Source of the DNA: Antedon mediterranea | Lineage: Eukaryota > Echinodermata > Crinoidea > Comatulida > Antedonidae | Assembly: GCF_964355755.1 (NCBI RefSeq) | Contig: NC_092674.1 | Coordinates: forward strand, 19,115,001-19,177,000 | Length of the DNA stretch: 62,000 bases | Direction: 5' to 3' | Shown here: piece after piece, positions 1 to 41,650 of the stretch | Layout: each line of letters opens with the position of its first letter | Position numbering within the stretch: the stretch's first letter is position 1 | The notes under the pieces: generated by a model | The model's input: the letters and a program-made list of their open reading frames with translations, nothing else | What the model was told of the DNA's origin: nothing | Database searches by the model: none | Made by a program: the position numbers and the translations under genes

Positions 1-101
1 TAAAAGAACAGCAGATTCTGTGCCATCAAAACGAAACAATGTGTTTTCCTGAGTCCAGTATAGATTTGAAAGATCTACATCAAGTGCCAACACGTCTAAG
101 T
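1..101 (-). CDS. YWTD protein, exon 3 (partial at window edge)
   Basis: Acceptor ...tttcatag precedes position 101. The reading frame (two bases complete the Asp codon begun by the previous exon) gives LDVLALDVDLSNLYWTQEN and runs to base 1 without a stop. YWT at the centre is the hallmark of the class B repeat. Confidence 0.8.
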
Positions 102-3066
102 CTATGAAAGTAAAACATAAGTAACGACACGGCAACTATAACAACACTCATAAACATAATGATATAGTATTTTAACTTAAAAATAAACTATTACCTAACA
201 AAAGCTACAAATTGAATGATTCAATGTGGTAAAAGGTAAACTTTAGCATCAAACAAGCTGTACAGAGACACACGTATTATTATGTCATGACGATAAAAAT
301 GGAAGCAAACGAATAACACCTAACAATCATTTTATGACATTCGTAGCCCAGCTATATGCCTAATAATTTTATGGTAAATACATAAAAAATGAATATATAA
401 TGGAAACATTATAACATATATTAATAAATAATAACAATAACAACCACCACAGTAGTAGTAGCTGCAACGTTATAGCAACAATTTAAAGTGATTGTTTAGA
501 AGTTACAGTATTGAGCTACGAGAGGATAAAAATAGGGGAAACAGTATTTCGACACGAGAGTCTTACGGCCCTTTATTTTGCATCAGTCATGACAATTAGT
601 TTCTTTGTAAATGACTGACATTAGCATTAGCAACTAAATCTAAATAATGATCTAGAAAAACAGTCGGCCTACTTGCGGCTATATTTCTTGACCCCTACCC
701 CATCTATAATATATAACATGTCCATAATTACATATGAGTCTTATTAGCTATCTTAAAAATAAAATCGTTGGTATTATTTTTAATTGTTGAACACAATTTT
801 ACTGTTAAAGAAAACTGATGTCATTATTATATTATTATATATCATCACATGCCAGCAAAGGCCATACCGAGAATCTCTCAACTGAGAATCTCTCTACCAC
901 TACTACTACTACTACCACTCTACCACTAAGACAAGATTGACATTTTTTCGCGGGTAATCTCTAATTTTCTAACATGGCAATTTAAATATGGGCTAGCAAG
1001 AACAACTAGCTATGGTGACCAATTCCTAAACTTACCAATATCATCAATTACGAGTTCAGATTCACCTCCATAAACAGACGAGCGTCTAATCTCCCTTGTC
1101 TGTATGTCAGAATGTGGACCATTTACCCAATACACAAATTCCGTTTCTCGATCATATGTTATTTCATGAGGATTGTGAACATCAGCCAACCCAAGGACTC
1201 CATGATGACTTAAGAGATGCGGATTCTCTTCATCAATATCAAGTAAAGCAAACATGATTACATCCTGTTCCGGAACACTAACAAGTAATATACCTAAAAA
1301 TACAATTATAATATAGTTATATAAAATCGTTAACTTAATTATGAGGGTGTCATAATAAACAAATCTTCATGATAATGCGTTCACAATGATTGATCCAACC
1401 TAAATATTTTGAAACAATATAAAGTAAGTGAGACAGGCAAAGAAAATTCTAAACCGCCCGGTGGTGATATACTGAAAATGTATTAATTAATTAGAAACGA
1501 TGAGATATGTATGAGATATAAATATCTATACATATATAATTACTGAAAATAATGACAATGATGTGGGTATCAGTGGCTGAATCTCAATGGAGAATGTAAA
1601 ATACGCAAAAAGCTAAATCAAAACGATAATGTAAAACAACCAGACAAATTTGCAGAGCTTTCGGGAAACAGTAGCCCTTCATCAGTGCAGGTTCGAACCC
1701 CACCAGAGACATTTTTTCATACAACTAAAAATACAGAACTTTCGCGACGCGATTATGAGATTATGTTCCGAATATGAGCACTCTTTCAATAATTTGACAG
1801 TACCAGAAGGTGAGCTCGCTTCGCTCGCTCCCTCTCTAGGAAGTGTAGACGATGGTTCTCGGAATGATAATGACTCGGGTAAAACGGTTAGAAGGACGTT
1901 TTGGCTCGGTCGGTTACCATTATTAAAATGCTTGACATTCGTAAAACTAAACCTACTCTGTTCTGTTTCTCAGTGTCTTAGATGACATTTTAAAGTATAG
2001 TGTTTATTGTTTGTCCGATAAATTCTACAAATAGTATAATTGTGTTATAAAAATAATACAAAATGTAATTATTATTAATGATGTTTTATTGAGAAGGTGT
2101 TCGATTCCAATCATATATACGCTACTTCATTACGCCAGTATTTTCGATCCTCCTCCTTCCCCTCCTAACACACCCCAGATACTGGGTGATGTGTTTAAGA
2201 CGGTTCCAGTAGGCTACAAATTATGTTAGCCATCACTCCCAACCCATAATCCCTCAGTGGTATTTTTCAGATGTAGTTTAAAACATTCCCAGTACAGTTT
2301 CGGTCATGGTGATAGGCCTACATCCCCACCCCAAACTCCATGCCCCTTCCCAGGGATAACTAAAATACATTTTCCAACCACAATTCTGGTCAATTTGATA
2401 GCCAAGTACCCCTAGCCTAACCAAAATCACCTGAACCCCAACTCCCAACCCCCCTCTCCCACCAAATCCCCAGACTTTTTCAAATGTAGTTTAAAACTTT
2501 CCCGGTACAATTGCGATCATTTTGATACTCTATATGTATGGTTACATGCAGAAACAGAAATTTGTATAACGAACAAACATCGAAAGTGGGCCATTTTGAC
2601 CATATTCTGGCCCCTAACTTGGATCCAAGATGGGGGATGATGTTCAAATGTAGTTTAGAACTTTCTCATTTTGATACCCAATATGTAAGGTTATGTGCAG
2701 TAACAAAAATGTGTATAACGAACAAACAGACAGACAAACGTACAAACTTATAATATAGATAATAATATATACATAGAGTATATAGAAACTTTAAAGTAAA
2801 TTGTATAGATATATTTTATTCTATTCTAATTGATTCTAGATGTAAAACTAAAAGTTCGAATAAGATAAAAGGATGGGGGTGGGGGAGAGAAAGAAGAGTA
2901 GGCCTAAGTGAGAGAATTATTAATCAAATTTAACTGTGTGTAATAAAGTTAGGTGTATATTGAAGTTTGTAAAATACAAAACAAATACAAAATCGTACTT
3001 ACTAAATTCAGCTGAGGATACATTAATTAGAAAGATGAAAATATAGTAACATGAAAAAAGTATCAT
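1..3066 (-). CDS. LDL-receptor class B (YWTD propeller) secreted/membrane protein, N-terminal part
   Basis: Partial gene on the minus strand, leaving the window at position 1. Three exons join in phase: 3003-3066, 1036-1293 and 1-101. The first codes a hydrophobic leader (MILFSCYYIFIFLINVSSA) that reads as a signal peptide. The second contains EITYDRETEFVYWVNG, and the third LDVDLSNLYWTQENTLFRFDG; both are YWTD-type beta-propeller repeats as in LDLR/LRP, nidogen and related proteins. Splice sites are GT-AG (donors GTAAGT at 1035 and GTAAGT at 3002). From the family, the product should be extracellular and bind ligand or matrix. The family member cannot be named because the rest lies outside the window. 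A 5' UTR exon ending at a GTGAGT donor near 3696 is possible. Confidence 0.78.
102..1035 (-). other. YWTD gene intron 2, no recognised feature
   Basis: AT-rich intron with short triplet runs (acc/act near 895-930). I see no coding region, RNA gene or mobile element in it. Confidence 0.6.
1036..1293 (-). CDS. YWTD protein, exon 2
   Basis: 258-nt internal exon. The acceptor tttttag is before 1293 and the donor G|GTAAGT is at 1035. It is open through the frame starting ILLVSVPEQDVIMFALLDID and holds one propeller blade with YVWNG-like core FVYWVNGPHSDIQ. The phase in and out agrees with both neighbours. Confidence 0.82.
1790..2020 (+). repeat. Interspersed repeat C, copy 1
   Basis: Begins with the gcttcgctcgctccc word and continues as ggaagtgtagacgatggttc ... 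gtgtcttagatga ... tttaaagtatagtgtttatt. A clear second copy in the same orientation lies at 56865-57055. No protein-coding signature is visible, and its class is unknown. Confidence 0.7.
2140..2760 (+). repeat. Three diverged tandem-like copies of a ~190-bp unit
   Basis: The phrase aaatgtagtttaaaac-ttccc recurs near 2270, 2480 and 2646. The second and third copies also share gttacatgcag-aacag-aat and gtataacgaacaaaca. The block ends in aacaaacagacagacaaacg, which resembles a transposon terminus. No ORF of note. Confidence 0.5.
3003..3066 (-). CDS. YWTD protein, exon 1 with signal peptide
   Basis: The ATG at 3066 directly follows a good acceptor (ttctttcag), so an upstream non-coding exon is likely. 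It encodes MILFSCYYIFIFLINVSSA followed by EF, a typical signal peptide with cleavage after SSA. The donor is A|GTAAGT. The single trailing base pairs with the GT that opens exon 2 to form a Ser codon. Confidence 0.7.
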
Positions 3067-3330
3067 CTGAAAGAACAATAGCATCATATCACAGCGCCGT
3101 AACTTAATTATGTATTGTTATAAATACCTTCAGACTTTCATAAATTAATACTCTGTTAAGGAATGTTACAGAATCCGGACATGTAAAAGTATATTTTTGT
3201 ACTTGCATATTACTTATAAAGTAGTCCAAAGAATAAAAAAAAGAAGAAATTACTAAACATTATGATGAAGACCTACATATTAATTCAATGTAAACCGGAA
3301 ATAAAAACACTATTAAAAGCATGTTTTATT

Positions 3331-3382
3331 CAGGGAAGAGTTAAATTACAAAAAAAAAATATTGTAATTTAACTCTTCCCTG
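3331..3382. repeat. Short hairpin element CAGGGAAGAG, copy 1
   Basis: CAGGGAAGAGTTAAATTACA and its reverse complement face each other around an A-rich loop (arms about 20 bp). The same hairpin occurs at 36056-36097, and a single arm at about 22748. This looks like a small non-autonomous palindromic element. Confidence 0.65.
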
Positions 3383-4384
3383 GTTTAATTATTGTAATAG
3401 TGCAAATTCCTGTGGCATTGTAATATGTGTCTCACCCTAATTAATGGTGAATGGTCACACTCGCATACCGGTACTTTTTAAAAAGTAAATTCATATGTAG
3501 TACTTTGCGGAGAGAGGGAGTGAAAGTAAATTTCCACCTATCCATAAAATTATTCAAAAAAATACAGTAGAAGTGAAATTGTGAGATACAATAATAGGCC
3601 TACTACACCTAACAACGCATTACATGATCATGAATTACGCACACGATTAGCTTTAGGAGAAATTACTGTTGTAAAATCGATAATAGACAAAACTCACCCT
3701 TTTTAAAAAAAGCTTTTTAGTCGTTTCTGGAATGATCTTTGTCGACATTTGACACAATTAGTACATGGATACTGATTATATACTGTAGTGTAGTGCGCAT
3801 GTGACCTTCGACCAATAGACAGATTCAGGATTATTCATTTCAATGGCGACAATAATTTCCATAACGACAAGTATATAATAAATAATATATTTATGTACAG
3901 CCTAGTATATATAGTTACAGCTAAAGTAACAGGCGTTGAACACCAGAAAATTACCACACATCCAGACATGGGGTAAATCCTAGAAATATAGAAATAAAAA
4001 AACAAGCATTTAAGTGCGTTCCCCTATCACTTAACAGGCGCCCCTGTGAGTTACGAGTAGATGTATAATATATATACAGTATAAGTGAAATCAATATTTG
4101 TTTTTTTATTTTTTTCCTATGGAAGTGAAAATCTGGTTTGTTTCTTTTGATTCTTCTTTAATAAAGAAATTGAAGAAAAGTGGACCGAGAATAGACACAA
4201 GGCAACATAGCAATTAAGATAAACACCAATAATCAATACTAACTTTCTGTTGCCTGTAATTTAAATAACTAAATGTATAATGATATTATTTAAAAACAAG
4301 GCCATATACATGCCGCTGCGTGCTCAAATTTGAGTTAGTACCAACCGACATTAGTGAGCTGTAGAGTAAAAAAACCAACAAATT
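3383..4384. other. Gene-free stretch, no clear feature
   Basis: AT-rich sequence upstream of the YWTD gene, probably including its promoter. A GTGAGT donor on the minus strand at about 3696 could end a 5' UTR exon. Nothing else can be supported. Confidence 0.4.
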
Positions 4385-6600
4385 TGGTCAGTTCATCTAT
4401 ATATAAATTTACGCAAGGGCAAAATTCGGTAAATCGCGCGTTTTTTCTAGAATGTTTACTCGATGGTATATAAAGTTGGTTAGAATCTCGGTACTGATTT
4501 TAACCACCTGATGTAACCCTGTTTACTAATTAAATTGAGTTAGATAATTAGTTATTGACAATTAAAACGAATTTAGGTTCAACGATTTGCCCCAAATAGG
4601 GGTGTTTTTCGATTGTGGTATACACTGTCTAATGGATGTCCGTCTTGAAAAATACCCACAAACAATAATACGAGGATGCTTCGCATTTTCCTATCTCCTC
4701 CTACGATAATTGTTTTTAATGGCTGAAAACCGGTTGAACAGCTCGAGTACAGCATCATAATGTTGAAGACAGGCCGCTTTTCTTTAAACAAGGCCAACAG
4801 CCATTAAGTCGCGTGCTACAATGCATAGTGATACCGGACCGACAGACAGACCGACAGACAGACCGACCGACCGACATAGTGAACTATACTGACCGAAATT
4901 ACTGAACATGTTTAAAAATGTTGAAATGTTTAAAAACATTTATATTTTTTTAATTTACACGTGCGTAGCCTGTCACTTTTGACGTGCTCGTATAACTTAA
5001 TTTCGAGTTGAAAAGTAAGTCAAGAAAACAGAAATCGGGCAAAAAGAGTGCGCAATAACATTTAACGCGCAGTGCGCGCGCAAAAATATGCGCACTCATG
5101 GCAACTTTGTAAACGCCTAAAATTGCCTGAAACGTACTCTTATTTCATCGAAAATAAATTTTGAAAATTTTAAGCGCGCGTACGCATGCGTTACATGCGC
5201 TACGCACGTAATTGTATTGCCATATGATGATTTATGCCCTGAAATTTATGAGTACCAAATTTTATTTAATTGTGATTCATGGTTGTGAAGATATTATTAC
5301 AAACGTGATTTCGTTAAATCGTGCGTAGACCGCGTAATTTTTTATTGCGCACCGTGAAAACATAACCACATTGATTCCTGGCCATAAGGAATATACTGTG
5401 AAAAATTGACCTAGCTAGATTAAACTGATATCAAGATAAGGTCAGAAAGCGATAAAACGCATAGTGATACCGGACCGACAGACAGACCGACAGACAGACA
5501 GACAGACATAGTGAATTAACTATAGAGTCGCTTCCACGCGACTAAAAATACTATTTTGATAGATTTAATATACGTTTATACAAATGTATTGATTTGCGAT
5601 GAATGGAACATTCCAATCTCTGTTCCACAAGTGTCTATTCCCTCAGGCGTCGTATACTCATAACAGAAATTCGATCCATTTTTTTTCAATCTGTGCTGCA
5701 GAGGTTGGATATAATTTTTTTTAACGGATAATGAGCTAGCGTTTTCAGTCGCCGTATATTATGTACAAATCTTTATTATTGCATTTAAACCACCCACATC
5801 ATCACCCTTCCCTCACTGGCATGAGTAGCGTTGTAAAGCCAGTAGAGGATAGGCCTACGGTGCATCAAATCCCCTAAACGCAGAACAACTTTGGTGGGTA
5901 GGGTAGGAACCAACTTAAGTCTGAATTGGCTCTAAGAAACAATTGAAAACCATTAGGCCTACTAATAAAGTTGAGTTAGATAATTTAATTTTTATTGACG
6001 ATTAAATCGATTTTATGATTTTCCCCGAATAGAGGTGGTTTTCACAAATTGTTTTACATTATATAAACATACACGTCGTAGTGATGTATCGTTACATGTA
6101 CTGTACTATTTCAATCGACTAGGACGGTGATAGTTTCAACAAAGTATTACATAGCAATGTTTTACTTTGTTTAGTGATATATTATTTGTAAAACATGAAA
6201 ACAATTAATATTTCGTTACTAAATGGATAAAGAATATATTTAATATATTTAAAAATTGTTCCTCTTTGCACCCATCCTCTTCCCCATCCCTCACCCCTAA
6301 TGTTACATACAAAACACAAATTAAGTTTGCTTAAATTTGACTTAAACAATTGGTCTCATTTTGTGACAAGTTTCTCTTTCGGAAGTAATTCTCAGGGTGC
6401 TAATTTTAGTTGAGTACATAAATCAGTGTCTATTTATTCGTTCCTGTAAACGACATGTATTATTGTACGTACATTTGAAATCGCCAGTTTTTTAACGCTG
6501 AAATTATTATGTATTCGAGAACAATCTACGGGCACGACCCCCGGCACGACCTAGATGGTACGCGAGCGAAGCGAGCGTACCATTTAGTAAAGTAAAATAT
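4385..6600 (-). repeat. Interspersed repeat A, composite copy 1 (with nested repeat B)
   Basis: Reverse-oriented copy of the family also found at 22795-23795 and 60535-61375. Shared landmarks are the end tttacg-aagggcaaaattcggtaa, tcgatggtatataaagttgg, caacgatttgccccaaatag, acgataattgtttttaatgg and, after the nested insertion, gatagatttaatatacgttt. The outer end carries tggtacgcgagcgaagcgag. The stretch 5960-6070 resembles 4530-4620, so two related copies may be joined. No transposase is recognised. Confidence 0.7.
4807..5543 (+). mobile_element. Repeat B, nested non-autonomous element with 9-bp ends
   Basis: Interrupts repeat A between 4800 and 5545, where the other A copies are continuous. 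Its ends are AGTCGCGTG (4807-4815) and the exact reverse complement CACGCGACT (5535-5543). Near both ends is a duplicated block gcatagtgataccggaccga followed by gacagaccgacaga runs. The interior is rich in CpG words such as gcgcgcgcaaaaatatgcgc. A reverse-strand relative is at 56176-56650. There is no coding region. Confidence 0.65.
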
Positions 6601-6654
6601 TGTGTGGGACTCGTCCCAATAGTCTTAACATAACATAACTTTAGCCCGAACTTG

Positions 6655-6785
6655 CTTTTGCATTTAAAGGGCGTGTGGGGTAGTGTGTTGGACGTTTGGT
6701 CGCGAGTTTGAATCCAAGCTCGTCGCATTCTTAGAAGCATTTTGTGTAAAAAGCGCTATAAGAACGAATATTATTATTTAACTTA
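6655..6785 (+). mobile_element. tRNA-derived SINE (type 1)
   Basis: A tRNA-like head (gggcgtgtggggtagtgtgt), a B-box-like gcgagtttgaatccaagc at about 6702, and the tail aaaaagcgctataagaacga followed by attattatt. This layout is typical of tRNA-derived SINEs. It lies just before a LINE 3' fragment. Confidence 0.55.
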
Positions 6786-6830
6786 CATCCGCCAAGGAGG
6801 TATGTGTAATCGGTAGCGTGTGTTTGTTAC

Positions 6831-7320
6831 TTGGCAAATTTTCAATTTGGCCAATTTTGTAATGTTTGTTTTTATGGTAATACAATGCAAAAAGATAAAA
6901 TTAAACTTAATCGAATAGGAAATAGAGCAATTAGACTAGTAGGAGAGCACTTACCTGATGTTGAATCCTTGTATAAAGAAAATGTGTTAAAAAAAGTAAA
7001 AAGTATCATTGATGATGAAACACATCCTCTTCACAAACAATTTGCTCTCATGAATTCTGGCATAAGACTACGTGCACTTAATACCAAAACAAAACGGTTT
7101 AGGTGCTCGTTTGTACCTAATGCTATACACTTATATAACTCCAGAGTACAAAGGTAAAATGTAACCGATAATTTTTATCTAATTTTAACAATTTTTAGCC
7201 TCTTAACTTTTTGTGTGTGTTTTTGTAAATTGTATTTTATATTTTGCCAGTTTTCAAATCACATTTCTGTTTTTTAAATGGACAATAAAGTATATATGAC
7301 TATGACTACGACTATGAAGT
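6831..7320 (+). mobile_element. CR1/L2-like LINE 3' end (RT C-terminus and tail)
   Basis: The 108-codon frame 6831-7157 ends a non-LTR retrotransposon ORF2. It contains LNRIGNRAIRLVG, LYKENVLKKVKSII, HPLHKQFALMNSGIRLRAL and the terminal FVPNAIHLYNS, the conserved block after the RT domain in CR1/L2/Jockey-group LINEs. The 3' UTR ends in a short repeat (gactatgactacgactatga), as in the same group. It is 5'-truncated and not functional. Confidence 0.8.
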
Positions 7321-8160
7321 ATGTTGATGGGGGTGTGTGCGTGTGTGTGTGTTTGTCATCACTCTAGCGCTCACAGTTTTGATTCGAATGACTCCAAATT
7401 ACTACCATACATATCACCTGGTGCAAGGAAGACACTGCCCAATTTCGGTTAAAATCTGGACCACGGTCCCAATTCTGGACCACTTTTTAAAATTATTTTC
7501 AGACCTGCTAGTGTTAAAAGATAGGACAGAATTTTTCAAAAGCCGGCGAGCAGTCTTAAAGTAACAGGTAAACTGAAATTGCATTTTCTCGAGAACTACT
7601 TGTCCAAAAAACTTCATTTTTGTACAAGAGGCAAGAGTTATACTTTTTGATTTGTGATTTTGAAACATAATTTGATTTAATGTGCACGATTTTTGATGCG
7701 AGTAGTTTAAAAAAACCTATTTCTTTTCAAATTCACTCGTTTGATTTTCGCGTTGCTGTTCTATTGTTAGTCAACTGAAGCTATTGTTAATTGTGGAAAG
7801 GCTTGTTATAACCATTACACCAAACTCATGCTTGTAGTGAAATTAGCCTAAATCACAAACAGCATTAAGACACACACAAATATATATATATTTTTTTTAC
7901 GGGAGAAATCTTATGTAGGAGAATTTTACAGTAGGCGGAGGTATGGTGTTGTTTATCCGTGGTAACAGAAAGAGCATGACTAAAGATATGATCATGAACA
8001 ATTCTTCTAATTGTTTAAATTACAGACTTTGGTCTATAGTTGAATTGTCTAAAATTTGAATGTATTTGTTCACAATCGCTTATCGTTATAGATGAATACT
8101 CGTTAATCAAAACTTGAAATCCATAAAGGTTAGAAAAATATATATAAGATATTTATATTG
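7321..8160. other. Gene-free stretch
   Basis: A short GT run at 7340-7352, then unannotated AT-rich sequence. The small open frames here show no family resemblance. Confidence 0.4.
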
Positions 8161-8218
8161 AATGAATGGTAGTTAGCAGAATGAATGGTAGTTAGCAGAA
8201 TGAATGGTAGTTAGCAGA
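8161..8218 (+). repeat. 19-bp tandem repeat, 3 copies
   Basis: aatgaatggtagttagcag occurs three times in a row without variation, followed by a partial fourth copy. Confidence 0.9.
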
Positions 8219-8436
8219 ATGAATCGATGTATTCATTAGGTCTATTATTCTTATAAGAAATTCAAGAATACAAAAATAGTCTACATGATACATCTAAATT
8301 CTGTACTTTTTTTAGAATAATTGTCTATTTATTTTATTTTTTTTTATTTATTCGACTTCTCACTAACTCAGTTAGTGAAGGATCTGGACCAACAGGTGGT
8401 AAACACCTCTAAAACGGTCCAGTCCAAATTTGCACA

Positions 8437-8676
8437 GTGGCTGTGTTTGTGTGGACTAGTACACCGGAGTAACCCCCTACTCGTCTCGAAAGATGTACTA
8501 GGTTCTTTAAAGTGCGCATGAGCTATGTGTACACTGGACCTACGGTTTATAGTCCTTATCCGAGAAGACTCGTTCTACCACCAGAACCATGGAGCGAGTG
8601 AGCCTCGAACCCTTGCCGATGTTATGGCTACGTAATTACGGTTCCACTGTCTTAACCGCTCGGCCACTCACTCGCC
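8437..8676 (-). mobile_element. tRNA-derived SINE (type 2), copy 1
   Basis: Read on the minus strand it starts with a tRNA-Ser/Leu-like head (gagtggccgagcggttaaga, A box) and has gggttcgaggctcactcgct (B box). It then runs on to the tcggataaggactataaacc body and ends with ggggttactccggtgtacta. Copies 2 and 3 are at 9333-9650 and 54061-54372. The 3' part (8345-8436) differs from the other copies. Confidence 0.75.
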
Positions 8677-8859
8677 ATGTCGCAACAAAATGTGGGAAAT
8701 CTTATCCGTTTAAAAGTTAAAAACGAAGGTTGAAAGACATTTACTAACAATAACTACACATAGTCCCATTTTTAATTAACTAAATTAAAAATTGAAGAGG
8801 CCCTCTTAACGAAACCATGTTAATCAATGCTCTACGCACTTATGTTTGTAATAAATAAT

Positions 8860-9993
8860 TAAACATACAAAATTAAACATACAAAATTAAACATACAGAA
8901 TAAGACATACAGAATAAGACATACAGAATAAGACATACAGAATAAGACATACAGAATAAGACATACAGAATAAGATATACAGAATAAGACATACAGAATA
9001 GGACATACAGAATATTACATACAGAATATTAACATACAGAATATTACACAGAATAAGACATACAGAATAAGACATACAGAATATTAACATACAGAATAAG
9101 ACATACAGAATAAGACATACAGAATATTAACATACAGAATATTAACATACAGAATAAGACATACAGAATAAGACATACAGAATAAGACATACAGAATAAG
9201 ACATACAGAATAAGACATACAGAATAAGACATACAGAATAAGACATACAGAATAAGACATACAGAATAAGACATACAGAATAAGACATACAGAATAAGAC
9301 ATACAGAATAAGATATACAGAATAAGATATTGAATTGAATTGAAATTTATATTTATACTGGGTAACCTCTTCAGTCAAAGACTGGTCTCCCAGAGGGCCC
9401 AGTTGGTGATCAGTGGCTGTGATGTACTAATACACCGGGGTAACCCCCTACTCGTCTCGAAAGATGTACTAGGTTCTTTAAAGTGCACACGTGCTAGATG
9501 TGTACACTGGACCTACGGTTTATAGTCCTTATCCGAGAAGACTCGTTCTACCACCAGAACCATGGAGCGAGTGAGCCTCGAACCCTTGCCGATGTTATGG
9601 CTACGTAATTACGGTTCCACTGTCTTAACCGCTCGGCCACTCACTCACTCAGAATAATATACAGAATAAGACATACAGAATAAGACATACAGAATAAGAC
9701 ATACAGAATAAGACATACAGAATAAGACATACAGAATAAGACATACAGAATAAGACATACAGAATATTAACATACAGAATATTAACACACAGAATATTAA
9801 CATACAGAATAAGACATACAGAATAAGATATACAGAATAAGACATACAGAATAAGACATACAGAATATTACATACAGAATATTAACATACAGAATATTAC
9901 ACAGAATATTAACATACAGAATAAGACATACAGAATAAGACATACAGAATATTACACAGAATATTAACATACAGAATAAGACATACAGAATCA
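8860..9993 (+). repeat. 14-bp minisatellite agaataagacatac, split by a SINE
   Basis: Tandem agaataagacatac with variants (agaatattaacatac, agaatattac) fills 8860-9332 and 9651-9993. A type 2 SINE sits in the middle. The frames it opens (repeating MSYSVCLILYVLFC) are only the translation of the repeat. It lies directly downstream of the PCCA 3' end. Confidence 0.9.
9333..9650 (-). mobile_element. tRNA-derived SINE (type 2), copy 2, inserted in minisatellite
   Basis: Full-length copy on the minus strand. It has the A box gagtggccgagcggttaaga and B box gggttcgaggctcactcgct, and its 3' end is agtataaatataaatttcaa. The minisatellite continues on both sides, so the SINE inserted into an existing array, or the array grew around it. 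Confidence 0.8.
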
Positions 9994-10018
9994 CAATTCC
10001 TTTTCCCCGACTGCAAAC

Positions 10019-10024
10019 TTTATT
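10019..10024 (-). terminator. PCCA: Candidate PCCA poly(A) signal AATAAA
   Basis: AATAAA on the minus strand about 580 nt after the stop codon and just before the minisatellite. Other AATAAA words exist at about 10260 and overlapping the stop codon (10603-10608), so the site used is uncertain. Confidence 0.4.
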
Positions 10025-10603
10025 GAAAAGAAGTGACCCCTATCGGAAATATTTGAGATTAATAAATAGCAATCTTTATAAAAATACAATATTAAGAGTT
10101 GTTGTAGACAATTTGAACATAAACATTATTATTTGTATACATAACTTGGCCCTTGCAAATTATATAACTAATAAATCTATACAGTAGTGGAAGATCATAT
10201 TAGACAGTGGTGTTGTATTCAACATGTCCACATTATAAGCCTGTTTTTCACTAAACAAATTTATTTATACACAATTTCACAGTAATGTCACTGAAAAAAT
10301 TAAGGAATCTGAAAACAGTTTGCCAGATGAGAATATGAAGCACACAAACTGATACTTATATCTTGCTTAGTGTCAGACAGCTTGATGCTTTGCTCTAATG
10401 CTTATTCATATCTACACATTGTTTAACGCATTTAAGTTTTGTAAACATTACAGAAAAAATTATTTAGCACAAAAACATGTTTTAATAAAGTGAGATCAAC
10501 TTAAGTTTAGAATTTATAAATACCACTTAGCAACTCAATACACACGTAAAGTGTGTGAATTGACCCATAATTATAAGTTCAATGTGAACTAGTATTAATG
10601 TCT

Positions 10604-41424
<30,821 letters not shown>

Positions 41425-41488
41425 TATTGTTGAATAATTGTTCAGAAATACTGTTTGCAGCAGCATGTGTGTGGGTGTACTGTGTGTA

Positions 41489-41498
41489 CGTACGTACG
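41489..41498. repeat. Left flank CGTACGTACG (possible target-site duplication)
   Basis: The same 10 bp lies immediately outside the other end at 49126-49135. The word is itself palindromic, so chance cannot be excluded. Confidence 0.55.
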
Positions 41499-41650
41499 CT
41501 TGTGTCAAGCTAGCCGACAATAAGCCAGCCGACAATAAGCCAGCCCACTTTTATTTTTTCCAGCCGACAATAACTATGAAACGCCGTTTGTGTATTTTTC
41601 ACATTTTCAGTATTGTATTGGTTTTTATAGTATTAGAAATTCAATATTTG

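Noticed and set aside
8887-9994. Membrane-protein-like frames MSYSVCLILYVLFC
   Set aside because: Translation of the 14-bp minisatellite in overlapping frames.
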